Source: Pseudomonas sp. 8Z (GTDB taxonomy: Bacteria; Pseudomonadota; Gammaproteobacteria; Pseudomonadales; Pseudomonadaceae). From it: DNA of 64,000 nucleotides. The stretch is from NCBI RefSeq assembly GCF_902506535.1, contig NZ_LR733827.1, positions 1,696,092-1,760,091 of the forward strand, read 5' to 3'. A model generated the notes under the pieces. The model saw only the letters and a list, made by a program, of their open reading frames with translations. It did no database searches and was not told the origin of the DNA. Numbering within the stretch: the stretch's first letter is position 1; the number at the start of each line of letters is the position of its first letter. The translations under genes and the position numbers were made by a program. Below are positions 1 to 8,107 of the stretch, piece by piece.

Positions 1-1181
1 CAGACGATGACCATGCCTGAGTGTTGGGAGAAGCCCATGCCCACGCCGCCACCATGGTGCAGCGACACCCAGGTGGCGCCGCTGGCGGTGTTGAGCAGGG
101 CGTTGAGCAGCGGCCAGTCGGACACGGCATCGGAGCCATCCTGCATCGCTTCGGTCTCGCGGTTGGGGCTGGACACCGAGCCGCTGTCGAGGTGGTCGCG
201 GCCGATGACGATGGGCGCACTCAATTCGCCCGAGCGCACCATTTCGTTGAACGCCAGACCGAGCTTGGCGCGCTGGCCCAGGCCGACCCAGCAGATACGC
301 GCGGGCAGGCCCTGGAAGGCGATACGCTCGCGGGCCATGTCCAGCCAGCGGTGCAAATGGGCGTCGTCCGCGATCAGCTCCTTGACCTTGGCGTCGGTCT
401 TGTAGATGTCCTCGGGGTTGCCAGACAGCGCCGCCCAGCGGAACGGGCCGATGCCACGGCAGAACAGCGGGCGAATATATGCGGGCACGAAGCCGGGGAA
501 GTCGAAGGCGTTGGCCACGCCCTCTTCTTTCGCCATCTGGCGGATGTTGTTGCCGTAGTCGAAGGTCGGCACGTCCATCTTCTGGAAGTCGAGCATGGCC
601 TGCACATGCACGGCCATGGACTGTTTGGCGGCCTTGACCACTGCTTGCGGATCGGTGGCGGCGCGATCCTTGTACTGCTCCCAGGTCCAGCCAATTGGCA
701 GGTAGCCGTTGAGCGGGTCGTGCGCGCTGGTCTGGTCGGTGACCATATCCGGGCGCACCCCGCGCTTGACCAGTTCCGGCAGGATCTCGGCGGCATTGCC
801 CAGCAGGGCGACGGAGATGGCCTTGCCTTCTGCGGTGTACTTGGCGATGCGCGCCAGGGCGTCGTCCAGATCGGTGGCCTGCTCATCGACGTAGCGGCTG
901 CGCAGGCGGAAATCGATGCTGCTCTGCTGGCATTCAATGTTCAGCGAGCAGGCGCCAGCCAGGGTGGCAGCCAGCGGCTGGGCGCCGCCCATGCCGCCTA
1001 GGCCTGCGGTGAGCACCCAGCGGCCCTTGAGGTTGCCCCACAGGTGCACGCCTTGGGCCTCGGTGATGATGCGCGGGCCCTTCTCGGCCAACTGCTTGTA
1101 ATCACTGAACGGCGCCAGATGGTGGGCCTGGCTCAGGGCCTGCCAGTGTGCGGTCTTGGGGTTGCTCGCTTGCTTGTTCAT
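1..1181 (-). CDS. hutU: Chimeric ORF: SpuC-like N-terminus joined in frame to urocanate hydratase (HutU), 3' end outside window
   Basis: The frame opens at an ATG at 1181 with AAGG upstream and stays open to the window edge (393 codons). Residues 1-48 ([17 protein letters not shown] at the start, [16 protein letters not shown] at the end) match my recollection of the start of the putrescine/polyamine aminotransferase SpuC. From residue 49 ([18 protein letters not shown]) onward it is typical urocanase: the NAD-binding TAGLGGMGG loop, the [22 protein letters not shown] and [15 protein letters not shown] blocks, and [13 protein letters not shown] near the edge. Urocanase converts urocanate to imidazolonepropionate in histidine breakdown. 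About 160 N-terminal residues of normal HutU are missing and replaced by SpuC sequence, while the whole PLP domain of SpuC is absent. The upstream neighbour is spuB-like, where spuC is expected. The chimera is probably inactive in both roles: either a rearrangement scar or an assembly join. Confidence 0.8.
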   Translation of the reverse strand, partial: MNKQASNPKTAHWQALSQAHHLAPFSDYKQLAEKGPRIITEAQGVHLWGNLKGRWVLTAGLGGMGGAQPLAATLAGACSLNIECQQSSIDFRLRSRYVDEQATDLDDALARIAKYTAEGKAISVALLGNAAEILPELVKRGVRPDMVTDQTSAHDPLNGYLPIGWTWEQYKDRAATDPQAVVKAAKQSMAVHVQAMLDFQKMDVPTFDYGNNIRQMAKEEGVANAFDFPGFVPAYIRPLFCRGIGPFRWAALSGNPEDIYKTDAKVKELIADDAHLHRWLDMARERIAFQGLPARICWVGLGQRAKLGLAFNEMVRSGELSAPIVIGRDHLDSGSVSSPNRETEAMQDGSDAVSDWPLLNALLNTASGATWVSLHHGGGVGMGFSQHSGMVIV

Positions 1182-1227
1182 TACCACACCTTCTTCTGTG
1201 AGCGCTGCCGGCTCACGGACTCTTGGA

Positions 1228-1297
1228 GAGTGGGCCGGGCGGCGATCCGCTTCATCCCACCGAATCGGCCTGCAAGGGTGGGCTAAAGCCCACCCTA
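1228..1297. repeat. REP-like hairpin units between spuB-like gene and the chimeric ORF
   Basis: Two adjacent units are present. The first (1228-1260) has the form GTGGGCCGGGCGGCGATCCG followed by CTTCATCCCAC. The second (1276-1297) is a near-perfect palindrome, AGGGTGGGCT AA AGCCCACCCT. The same first unit recurs at 31357-31397, and related units occur at 7527, 9466, 25171 and 61012. All lie between genes. Confidence 0.75.
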
Positions 1298-1311
1298 CAC
1301 CTACGCCGGAA

Positions 1312-2670
1312 CTACACCGACAGCAGCAGGAACTCACGCTCCCAGGAGCTGATCACGCGCTTGAAGTTCTCATGCTCGGCGCGCTTGACCGCGACATAGC
1401 CGCGCATGAATTTTTCACCGAGGTACTTCTCGGCAGCCTTGCACGCTTCCATCCGCTCCAGCGCCGCTTCGATGGTCAGCGGCAGGCGCAGGTTGCGGCG
1501 CTCGTAGCCTCGACCCTTGACCGGCGCGCTGGGTTTGATGCCCTCGACCATGCCGATATAGCCACACAGCAGGGACGCCGCCAGCACCAGATACGGGTTG
1601 GCATCGGCACCGGCCAAACGGTTTTCCACGCGGCGGTTCTGCGGGCTGGCCTCCGGTACGCGCAGACCAACGGTGCGGTTCTCCTCGCCCCACTCGACGT
1701 TCACCGGCGCCGAGGTGTCGGGCAGGAAACGGCGGAACGAGTTGACGTTCGGCGCAAACAGCGGCAGCAGTTCGGGAATGTACTTCTGCAGGCCGCCGAT
1801 GTGGTGCAGGAACAGCTCGCTCATGGTGCCGTCCTCGTTGGAGAACAGACTCTTGCCGGTATTGATATCCACCACGCTCTGGTGAATGTGCATGGCGCTG
1901 CCAGGCTCATCGGTGATCGGCTTGGCCATAAAGGTGGCCGCCACATCATGCTTGAGCGCGGCCTCGCGCATGGTGCGTTTGAACACGGTGATCTGGTCGG
2001 CCAGGTGCAGCGCCTCGCCATGGCGGAAGTTGATCTCCATTTGCGCCGGGCCGTCTTCGTGGATCAGCGTGTCGAGATCCAGGTGCTGCAGCTCGCACCA
2101 GTCGTAGACGTCCTCGAACAGTGGATCGAATTCGTTGGCGGCATCGATGGAGAACGACTGGCGACCCACTTCCGGGCGGCCGGAACGGCCCATTGGCGCC
2201 ACCAGCGGAAAGTCCGGGTCACTGTTGCGCTTGGTCAGGTAGAACTCCATCTCTGGCGCAACGATGGGCTTCCAGCCCTTGTCCGCATACATCTGCAGCA
2301 CACGCTTGAGAATGTTGCGCGGCGACAGCTCGATGGGGTTGCCCTGCTTGTCGAAGGTGTCGTGAATGACCATGGCGGTGGGCTCGATGGCCCAGGGCAC
2401 GAGAAACACGGCATCGGCGTCGGGGCGACAGAACATGTCGATGTCCGCCTCGTCGAGCAATTCGTAATAGATGTCGTCCTCGACGTAATCGCCGGTTACG
2501 GTCTGCAGCAGCACGCTCTCGGGCAGACGCATGCCTTTTTCATCGAGGAACTTGTTGGTCGGCGATATCTTGCCGCGGGCAATGCCAGTCAGGTCACTGA
2601 TCAGGCATTCGACTTCGGTGATTTTGCGTTCTTTCAGCCAGCTCGTGAGCTGGTCTAACTTGGTACTCAT
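1312..2670 (-). CDS. spuB: Gamma-glutamylpolyamine synthetase, glutamine synthetase family (SpuB-like)
   Basis: 452 residues, the usual length. It belongs to the type I glutamine synthetase fold. It should ligate glutamate to putrescine or related polyamines at ATP cost, the first step of the gamma-glutamyl route of polyamine degradation. Visible signature blocks are the metal-binding [23 protein letters not shown], the ATP-site SAMHIHQS and [11 protein letters not shown], and [15 protein letters not shown] near residue 360. The start ATG at 2670 follows an AGG-type ribosome site and the N-terminus ([20 protein letters not shown]) matches P. aeruginosa SpuB from memory. It is transcribed away from the second synthetase at 3443, with a 772 bp control region between them. 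The SpuC-like start of the chimeric ORF lies 130 bp downstream, consistent with a spuB-spuC operon. The precise substrate is inferred. Confidence 0.85.
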   Translation of the reverse strand: MSTKLDQLTSWLKERKITEVECLISDLTGIARGKISPTNKFLDEKGMRLPESVLLQTVTGDYVEDDIYYELLDEADIDMFCRPDADAVFLVPWAIEPTAMVIHDTFDKQGNPIELSPRNILKRVLQMYADKGWKPIVAPEMEFYLTKRNSDPDFPLVAPMGRSGRPEVGRQSFSIDAANEFDPLFEDVYDWCELQHLDLDTLIHEDGPAQMEINFRHGEALHLADQITVFKRTMREAALKHDVAATFMAKPITDEPGSAMHIHQSVVDINTGKSLFSNEDGTMSELFLHHIGGLQKYIPELLPLFAPNVNSFRRFLPDTSAPVNVEWGEENRTVGLRVPEASPQNRRVENRLAGADANPYLVLAASLLCGYIGMVEGIKPSAPVKGRGYERRNLRLPLTIEAALERMEACKAAEKYLGEKFMRGYVAVKRAEHENFKRVISSWEREFLLLSV

Positions 2671-3221
2671 AGAGACCTCAGGGTTGTAGAACCAGCACGA
2701 TTCATAGCCGGTTCAGCGTTGCCCCATGCGCCCCCTGCAAGCCTCACCAAAGGCCTGGAGGAACACGGGATGATGTGTGAATGCTACCTGCCGCCCAAGA
2801 GAATACGCCTCTGCGGCACGAAGCTGGCACAGCAATACAGCAGACAAGCACAAACCGCCCACTTGAGCACAGACGCGAACAAAAGGTACACAGCGCAGAC
2901 CGAATAACTGCGCACGAATCACTGGCATGCCATATAACAGTCGCATACAGGCGGCTGAACGAAGGCGAACTACAAGCGCAAAGGAGCTAATGAGCGGAGC
3001 AAACAAGCCGTCACGGAAGAAGAAAGCAACGCTTACCTGACAGCCCACCTTCAGCGTTTTTTCAGCCCAACCAGCGTAACGCGCAACAGCACGGATCGCT
3101 GCCGAAGGAAAACGGCCTAAGGCCTTGAAACAAGCGCTGACGCCGATGACCGGCAAGCGAGACATGGGACACCCGTGTTATTGCTGTAAGTGGGCTTTCG
3201 ACCGAGCTTAGCTTTGTTCAT

Positions 3222-3248
3222 TTTTTTACACAATATATCTGTAAAAAA
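3222..3248. promoter_or_regulatory. Candidate operator: 9-bp inverted repeat in polyamine divergent region
   Basis: TTTTTTACA (3222-3230), a 9-base spacer, then TGTAAAAAA (3240-3248), a perfect inverted repeat. Its place between two divergent polyamine genes fits a regulator site, possibly for a PauR-type repressor, but I do not know that protein's consensus well enough to assign it. Confidence 0.4.
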
Positions 3249-3333
3249 TCAAACACACCCCGCTGAGCACCGCGACATCACAGGGTTTGAGAGCCACATA
3301 ACAGCCCTTCAACGCCCCAAAAACGGCCATAAC

Positions 3334-3356
3334 GCCCCGCTTCGGGGCATTTTTTG
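3334..3356 (+). terminator. Orphan intrinsic terminator upstream of spuI-like gene
   Basis: GCCCCG-CTT-CGGGGC stem-loop (3334-3348) followed by ATTTTTTG. It points in the plus direction, yet no plus-strand gene lies upstream in the window. It therefore ends either a small RNA or a leader transcript of the gene at 3443. Confidence 0.7.
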
Positions 3357-3442
3357 CCCGGCTTGACAGCCAAGTACGTTTCGGATTGACTCACACCCAT
3401 GCAGTCGCATGATTGATATTTTTAACAAAAAGGTGTTGCATC

Positions 3443-4822
3443 ATGTCGGTACCCCCGCGTGCCGTTCAGCTTAATGAAGCGAACGCGTTCCTTAAGGAAC
3501 ATCCTGAGGTCCAGTTCGTCGACCTTCTTATTGCAGATATGAATGGTGTGGTGCGCGGCAAGCGCATCGACCGCAATGCCCTTCACAAGGTGTACGAGAA
3601 AGGCATCAACCTCCCCGCCTCGCTGTTCGCGCTCGACATCAATGGCGCCACCGTCGAAAGCACAGGCCTGGGCCTGGACATCGGCGACGCCGACCGTATC
3701 TGCTTCCCCATCCCCAATACCCTGTGCAACGAGCCCTGGCAGAAGCGCCCCACCGCGCAACTGCTGATGACCATGCACGAGCTGGACGGCACGCCATTCT
3801 TCGCCGACCCACGCGAGGTGTTGCGCCAGGTGGTACAGAAGTTCGACGAACTGGGCCTGCGTATCTGCGCAGCCTTCGAACTGGAGTTCTACCTGATCGA
3901 CCAGGAGAACATCAACGGTCGCCCCCAGCCGCCGCGCTCGCCGATCTCCGGCAAGCGTCCGCACTCGACTCAGGTGTACCTGATCGACGACCTCGACGAA
4001 TACGTCGACTGCTTGCAGGACATGCTCGAAGCCGCCAAGGAGCAGGCCCTGCCCGCCGACGCCATCGTCAAGGAAAGCGCCCCGGCGCAGTTCGAGGTCA
4101 ACCTGCATCACGTCGAAGACGCCATCAAGGCCTGCGACTACGCCCTGCTGCTCAAGCGCCTGATCAAGAACATCGCCTACGACCATGAAATGGATTCCAC
4201 CTTCATGGCCAAGCCCTATCCGGGCCAGGCTGGCAACGGTCTGCACGTGCACATCTCGCTGATCGACAAGAAAACCGGGCAGAACATCTTCGCCGCCGAA
4301 GACCCGCTGCAGAACAGCTCGCTGCGCCACGCCGTCGGCGGCATCCTCGACACCCTGGCCTCGTCGATGGCCTTCCTCTGCCCCAACGTCAACTCCTACC
4401 GCCGCTTCGGCGCCAACTTCTACGTGCCCAACGCACCGAGCTGGGCGCTGGACAACCGCACCGTGGCCGTACGCGTGCCCACCGACAGCCCCGAGGCGGT
4501 TCGCATCGAACACCGCGTAGCCGGTGCCGACGCCAACCCCTACCTGATGCTGGCGTCGATTCTGGCCGGTATCCATCACGGCCTGACCAATCAGATCGAA
4601 CCGGGTGAGCCGATCGAAGGCAATGCCTACGAGCAGCTCGAACCCAGCCTGCCGAACAACCTGCGCGATGCCCTGCGCCATCTGGACGACAGCGAAGTGC
4701 TGAACAAGTACATCGATCCGAAGTACATCGACATCTTCGTCGCGTGCAAGGAAGCCGAGCTGCAGGAATTCGAGACCACCATCTCCGACCTCGAATACAA
4801 CTGGTACTTGCACACGGTGTAA
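3443..4822 (+). CDS. spuI: Gamma-glutamylpolyamine synthetase, glutamine synthetase family (SpuI-like)
   Basis: 459 residues. A second glutamine-synthetase-like ligase, close to P. aeruginosa SpuI/PA0296 from memory (MSVPPRAVQLNEANAFLKEH start). It is thought to attach glutamate to putrescine or spermidine so that the amine can be oxidised through gamma-glutamyl intermediates. Seen: AAFELEFYLIDQENINGR metal-site block, PAQFEVNLHHV, GNGLHVHISL, CPNVNSYRRFGANFY and [16 protein letters not shown] chose the ATG at 3443 rather than an upstream in-frame codon at 3413 because of the AAGGTG just upstream and the match to the family N-terminus. It is divergent from the spuB-like gene and followed by its own terminator at 4836-4864, so it is probably monocistronic. 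Confidence 0.87.
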   Translation: MSVPPRAVQLNEANAFLKEHPEVQFVDLLIADMNGVVRGKRIDRNALHKVYEKGINLPASLFALDINGATVESTGLGLDIGDADRICFPIPNTLCNEPWQKRPTAQLLMTMHELDGTPFFADPREVLRQVVQKFDELGLRICAAFELEFYLIDQENINGRPQPPRSPISGKRPHSTQVYLIDDLDEYVDCLQDMLEAAKEQALPADAIVKESAPAQFEVNLHHVEDAIKACDYALLLKRLIKNIAYDHEMDSTFMAKPYPGQAGNGLHVHISLIDKKTGQNIFAAEDPLQNSSLRHAVGGILDTLASSMAFLCPNVNSYRRFGANFYVPNAPSWALDNRTVAVRVPTDSPEAVRIEHRVAGADANPYLMLASILAGIHHGLTNQIEPGEPIEGNAYEQLEPSLPNNLRDALRHLDDSEVLNKYIDPKYIDIFVACKEAELQEFETTISDLEYNWYLHTV

Positions 4823-4835
4823 GCCCAGCTCCCAG

Positions 4836-4864
4836 AAAGCCGACCACCGCGTCGGCTTTTTCTT
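4836..4864 (+). terminator. Intrinsic terminator of spuI-like gene
   Basis: AAAGCCGAC (4836-4844), 6-base loop, GTCGGCTTT (4851-4859) and a run of T. It lies just after the stop codon at 4822, so agmatine deiminase at 5012 probably has its own promoter. Confidence 0.8.
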
Positions 4865-5011
4865 ATAAGCGCCGACCGCTCTCGGGTATGTCGCAGAACG
4901 ACCACGCGAACCTATACTGGCCGCCCGCGACGCTCAATGGCGAACGCAACAAATTCGTAGCCCGCACACACTCCAGTGTGTCGATGACATGACAGCCCGC
5001 ACAGGTGAACC

Positions 5012-6118
5012 ATGACCCTACTCAGCACGACTCCCCGCGCCGACGGTTTTCACATGCCCGCCGAGTGGGCCCCGCACAGCCAAACCTGGATGGTCTGGCC
5101 CGAGCGCCCGGACAACTGGCGCAATGGCGGCAAACCGGCGCAGGCTGCCTTCGCCACTGTGGCCCGTGCCATCGCCCAGTTTGAGCCAGTGACCGTCTGC
5201 GTCAGCGCCGCACAGTACGAAAACGCCCGCGCGCGCCTGGACATGAGCAATATCCGCCTGGTGGAAATCACCACCGATGACGCCTGGGTACGCGACACCG
5301 GCCCGACCTTCGTGATCAACGCCAGCGGCGAAGTACGCGGTGTGGACTGGGCTTTCAACGCCTGGGGCGGCTTCGATGGCGGCCTCTACTGGCCCTGGCA
5401 GCGTGACGACCAAGTGGCGCGCAAGATCCTCGAAGTCGAGCGCTGCAAGCGCTACCGCACCGAAGGTTTCGTGCTCGAAGGCGGCTCGATCCATGTCGAC
5501 GGCGAAGGCACCTTGATCACCACCGAAGAGTGCCTGCTGAACAGGAACCGCAACCCGCACCTGTCGCGCGAGGAGATCGAAAACGTACTGCGCGACCACC
5601 TGGCCATCGACACGGTGATATGGCTGCCGGATGGTCTGTACAACGACGAGACCAATGGCCACGTCGACAACTTCTGCTGCTACGTGCGCCCCGGTGAAGT
5701 GCTGCTAGCCTGGACCGACGACGAGAACGACCCCAACTACCCGCGCTGCCAGGCCGCCATGCACGTGCTGGAAAACGCGCGCGACGCCAAGGGCCGCCAA
5801 CTGCAGGTGCACAAGATGCCGATACCCGGCCCACTGCACGCCAGCGCTGAAGAGTGCGCGGGCGTCGACATAGTCGAAGGTAGTCAGGAGCGCAGCCCCG
5901 AAGTACGCCTGGCCGGCTCCTACGTCAACTTTCTCATCGTCAACGGCGGCATCGTCGCGCCGAGCTTCGCTGACCCCAAGGATGAAGAAGCGCGCGCCAT
6001 TCTCGAACGAATTTTCCCCGAGCATCGCGTGGTGATGGTGCCGGGCCGTGAGATTCTGCTTGGCGGCGGCAATATCCATTGCATCACCCAGCAGCAACCC
6101 GCCGCGCAAGGGCGCTAA
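5012..6118 (+). CDS. aguA: Agmatine deiminase
   Basis: 368 residues, full length for the family. It hydrolyses agmatine to N-carbamoylputrescine and ammonia in the arginine decarboxylase route, feeding putrescine to the neighbouring polyamine ligases. It is a guanidino-group-modifying (peptidylarginine-deiminase-like) fold enzyme. Visible: N-terminal [53 protein letters not shown] with the catalytic His/Asp region, and [11 protein letters not shown] with the nucleophile Cys at about residue 357. ATG at 5012 with AGGTG upstream. No aguB (N-carbamoylputrescine amidase) lies beside it here, unlike in P. aeruginosa. It lies beside spuI, which supports a shared role in arginine/polyamine use. Confidence 0.93.
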   Translation: MTLLSTTPRADGFHMPAEWAPHSQTWMVWPERPDNWRNGGKPAQAAFATVARAIAQFEPVTVCVSAAQYENARARLDMSNIRLVEITTDDAWVRDTGPTFVINASGEVRGVDWAFNAWGGFDGGLYWPWQRDDQVARKILEVERCKRYRTEGFVLEGGSIHVDGEGTLITTEECLLNRNRNPHLSREEIENVLRDHLAIDTVIWLPDGLYNDETNGHVDNFCCYVRPGEVLLAWTDDENDPNYPRCQAAMHVLENARDAKGRQLQVHKMPIPGPLHASAEECAGVDIVEGSQERSPEVRLAGSYVNFLIVNGGIVAPSFADPKDEEARAILERIFPEHRVVMVPGREILLGGGNIHCITQQQPAAQGR

Positions 6119-6277
6119 GAATCAGCATGCTGGCCTGCTCAACCGGGCCAGTTGTGACCAAGGGCATCCAGAACAGCGCACGCCAGGTGGTCGATGCCAT
6201 GTGCCAGCTCGCCTGAGCACTCACGGCTCAAGGCGCAAGCACGAGGCGCTGACTGCCTGGCGCGGCAGGCGAACACT

Positions 6278-6697
6278 TCACCTCCTGTGCCAGGACTGCA
6301 GCGCGGTGAAGATCAACATACCGACCAGCATCGCAACGACGAACAACAACGCCTGCCAATGCCCGAGCAGCAGGATCGCCAGAGCCGGCCCCGGACAGAT
6401 GCCGGCAACGCCCCAGCCGACACCGAACAACAGGCTACCGCCGATCAGGCGGGCGTCTAGGTCTCGCCGTGTCGGCAACTGCATGGCACCGCCCAACAGT
6501 GCACGGCTGCGCCGTCGGGCAAGGGTCATAGGCAAGGCGGCAACACCGATCGCCGCCACCATCACCAGAGCCAGCGACGGATCCCAGGCGCCAGCCAGGT
6601 CGAGAAAGGCCAGCACCTTACTCGGGTCGGCCATCCCGGCCAGCAACAAGCCGAGTCCGAACAGCAGGCCACAGATGAATGCGCTGAATCTGGCCAT
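6278..6697 (-). CDS. YeeE/YedE-family sulfur transport protein, second half (DUF6691-type)
   Basis: 139 residues with about four hydrophobic segments. It is one of two small YeeE/YedE-type membrane proteins encoded side by side. This family imports sulfur compounds such as thiosulfate, or sulfite-related species, and the split pair resembles PmpA/PmpB. It carries GMADPSKVLAFLD near residue 20 and GWGVAGICPGPA near residue 105; the conserved glycine-cysteine motif (GxCPGP) is typical. ATG at 6697 lies 2 bases after the stop of the gene at 6700, so the two are co-transcribed and probably form one transporter. The substrate is an inference. Confidence 0.82.
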   Translation of the reverse strand: MARFSAFICGLLFGLGLLLAGMADPSKVLAFLDLAGAWDPSLALVMVAAIGVAALPMTLARRRSRALLGGAMQLPTRRDLDARLIGGSLLFGVGWGVAGICPGPALAILLLGHWQALLFVVAMLVGMLIFTALQSWHRR

Positions 6698-6699
6698 GC

Positions 6700-7134
6700 T
6701 CAGCCTCCCAACAGATGACGCACAACAAAGACCGTTGCTAAACCTGCAGCCATGAAGCACAAGGTGGCCACCAGCGAACGCAGCGACAGACGGGAAATGC
6801 CGCAAACGCCATGGCCACTGGTGCAACCGGCTCCATAGCGAGTACCGATACCGACTAGTAAGCCGGCGACGATCAGGCCCAGGCTGCTGCTCTGGAAATG
6901 GATCTCGGGTAATACCGCAAACAGCCCCCACAGCAATGGAGCCAGAAGCAGACCGAGCAGGAACGCCACCTTCTCCCCACGAGCATCGCCACTACGCTGC
7001 AGCAAGCTGCCAAGCAGACCGCTGATCCCCGCGATACGTCCATTAGCCAGAGCGAACAGACCTGCGGCCAGACCGATCAGGGCGCCACCAGCTAATGCAC
7101 TCCAGGGCGTGAAATTGAGCCAATCGATATTCAT
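6700..7134 (-). CDS. YeeE/YedE-family sulfur transport protein, first half
   Basis: 144 residues, mostly membrane-spanning. It carries the diagnostic [19 protein letters not shown] motif (about residues 100-117) with two cysteines, which in YeeE-family proteins line the path for thiosulfate-like sulfur. The ATG at 7134 overlaps the stop of the ArsR-type regulator at 7131 (ATGA), and 2 bases separate it from the next transporter half. This coupling marks a three-gene operon: sulfide-responsive repressor plus a two-part transporter. Likely role: moving or exporting sulfur compounds when sulfide or persulfide is high. Confidence 0.85.
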   Translation of the reverse strand: MNIDWLNFTPWSALAGGALIGLAAGLFALANGRIAGISGLLGSLLQRSGDARGEKVAFLLGLLLAPLLWGLFAVLPEIHFQSSSLGLIVAGLLVGIGTRYGAGCTSGHGVCGISRLSLRSLVATLCFMAAGLATVFVVRHLLGG

Positions 7135-7445
7135 TGCGCACCCTCGCAGAACAGCCGGTAGAGCGTCTCAATCACCGCCAGCGCCGCCGGGCTGCTGATG
7201 CGGTAGAAGATCTGCTTACCTTCACGACGGGTTGCCACCAGGCCTTCGCGGCGCAACACCGCCAGTTGCTGGGACAGCGTCGGCTGTTGGATACCCAGCA
7301 GCGCTTCAAGCTCACTGACATTGCGCTCGCCCTGCGAGAGCTGGCAGAGCAGCAACAGCCGATCCGGGTTGGCCAGCGCCTTGAGCAACTGCCCGGCTGC
7401 GTCAGCATTGGCGCGTAGCGCCTGGATATCGATGGAGTCGCTCAC
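7131..7445 (-). CDS. bigR: ArsR-family repressor, SqrR/BigR-type persulfide sensor
   Basis: 104 residues, a single winged-helix ArsR/SmtB domain (recognition region [21 protein letters not shown], wing ending IFYRIS). It has just two cysteines, at residues 34 ([11 protein letters not shown]) and 100 (LFCEGAQ). The 66-residue spacing equals that of the redox pair in SqrR (C41/C107) and BigR, which form a tetrasulfide bridge with reactive sulfur and release DNA. The linked YeeE/YedE genes downstream are classic BigR-operon partners. It probably represses its own operon through the palindrome at 7461-7475. No blh or sulfur dioxygenase gene is next to it. Confidence 0.85.
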   Translation of the reverse strand: MSDSIDIQALRANADAAGQLLKALANPDRLLLLCQLSQGERNVSELEALLGIQQPTLSQQLAVLRREGLVATRREGKQIFYRISSPAALAVIETLYRLFCEGAQ

Positions 7446-7460
7446 GTGACACCCTCATCA

Positions 7461-7475
7461 AATACAATATGTATT
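7461..7475. promoter_or_regulatory. Candidate operator of the sulfide-responsive repressor
   Basis: AATACA-ATA-TGTATT is a perfect inverted repeat 16 bases upstream of the repressor start. A second overlapping dyad (ATAC...GTAT, within 7458-7494) flanks it in a strongly AT-rich patch. Such AT-rich dyads are usual for BigR/ArsR repressors. Assignment to this repressor is inferred from position. Confidence 0.6.
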
Positions 7476-7526
7476 TTTATATACTGTATTTTGATAAAGC
7501 GTTTGCAGCGCGACGAACGGTCACCC

Positions 7527-7577
7527 GTAGGGCGGGTGAAACCCGCCAGTCACCCCGGCAGGTTGCACCCGCCCTAC
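7527..7577. repeat. REP-like inverted pair, GTAGGGCGGGT family
   Basis: GTAGGGCGGGTGAAACCCGCC at 7527-7547 and, inverted, the CAGGTTGCACCCGCCCTACG unit at 7558-7577. Same family as units at 9466, 25171 and 1276. Confidence 0.7.
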
Positions 7578-7588
7578 GCCGTAAAAAC

Positions 7589-7612
7589 GAAAACCCGCCG
7601 TGGCGGGTTTTC
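7589..7612 (-). terminator. Intrinsic terminator after gcvH
   Basis: GAAAACCCGCC (7589-7599) pairs with GGCGGGTTTTC (7602-7612). On the minus strand the stem is followed by a T-rich stretch. It lies 18 bases past the gcvH stop, so gcvH is the last gene of its operon. Confidence 0.75.
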
Positions 7613-7629
7613 TGAGTGCTGCGGATGTA

Positions 7630-8019
7630 TCAGGCGTCGGCGTCAGCGGCAGCCTGATAACCAGCCGCGTCGAGCAGCTTGTCCAGCTCGCTGACATCAC
7701 TCGGCTTGAGCTTGAAGAACCAGCTACCGTACGGGTCGCTGTTGACGTTCTCCGGGCTGTCGGACAGCGATTCGTTAATGGCGATTACTTCACCGCTCAC
7801 CGGCGCGTAAATATCGGAAGCGGCCTTGACCGACTCCACTACGCCAGCTTCCTGAGCGGCAGCCAGTTGCTTACCGACCTCCGGCAGTTCGATGAACACC
7901 ACATCGCCGAGGGCTTCCTGAGCGTGGTCGGAAATGCCCACGGTCACGCTGCCATCGGCCTCCAGACGCGCCCACTCATGGCTGGCGGCGTAACGCAGAT
8001 CAGCGGGGATATTGCTCAT
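7630..8019 (-). CDS. gcvH: Glycine cleavage system H protein
   Basis: 129 residues. It carries the aminomethyl group on lipoate between the P, T and L proteins. The lipoylated lysine is Lys65 in ESVKAASD, and the N-terminal [11 protein letters not shown] and [10 protein letters not shown] strands are standard. ATG at 8019 with GAGGAA upstream. It lies 88 bp downstream of gcvT and is followed by a terminator. In P. aeruginosa gcvP follows gcvH, whereas here a sulfur-transport cassette does, so gcvP must be elsewhere. Confidence 0.95.
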   Translation of the reverse strand: MSNIPADLRYAASHEWARLEADGSVTVGISDHAQEALGDVVFIELPEVGKQLAAAQEAGVVESVKAASDIYAPVSGEVIAINESLSDSPENVNSDPYGSWFFKLKPSDVSELDKLLDAAGYQAAADADA

Positions 8020-8107
8020 GTTTCATTCCTCGTAAGCGGTGATGGCAGGCAAGCCGCCAGGACAATTTAGCGCCCAGGCACAAGCAAGCCTGCGCCTAGG
8101 CCGATGT

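Larger units (their letters stand above)
2671..3442. other. 772 bp divergent intergenic region between the two glutamylpolyamine synthetases
   Basis: No convincing protein gene. Open frames here (for example 2713-3165 on the minus strand) have no recognisable product or good ribosome site. The region is AT-richer from about 3200 to 3430. It contains a palindrome at 3222-3248, an intrinsic terminator on the plus strand at 3334-3356, and a possible TTGACA box at 3363-3368 before the spuI-like gene. It must hold the promoters of both divergent genes. Confidence 0.6.

Noticed and set aside
2713-3165. 150-codon minus-strand frame between the polyamine ligases
   Set aside because: No ribosome site, no recognisable domain, and odd composition. 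More likely leader DNA than a gene.
3422-4813. Long minus-strand open frame opposite spuI (463 codons); similar frames opposite ppk (25657-27573) and argH (47791-49215)
   Set aside because: Products are low-complexity, rich in Gly/Val/Gln/His/Arg, mirror the codon bias of the real gene on the other strand and have no family features. They are GC-rich shadow frames.
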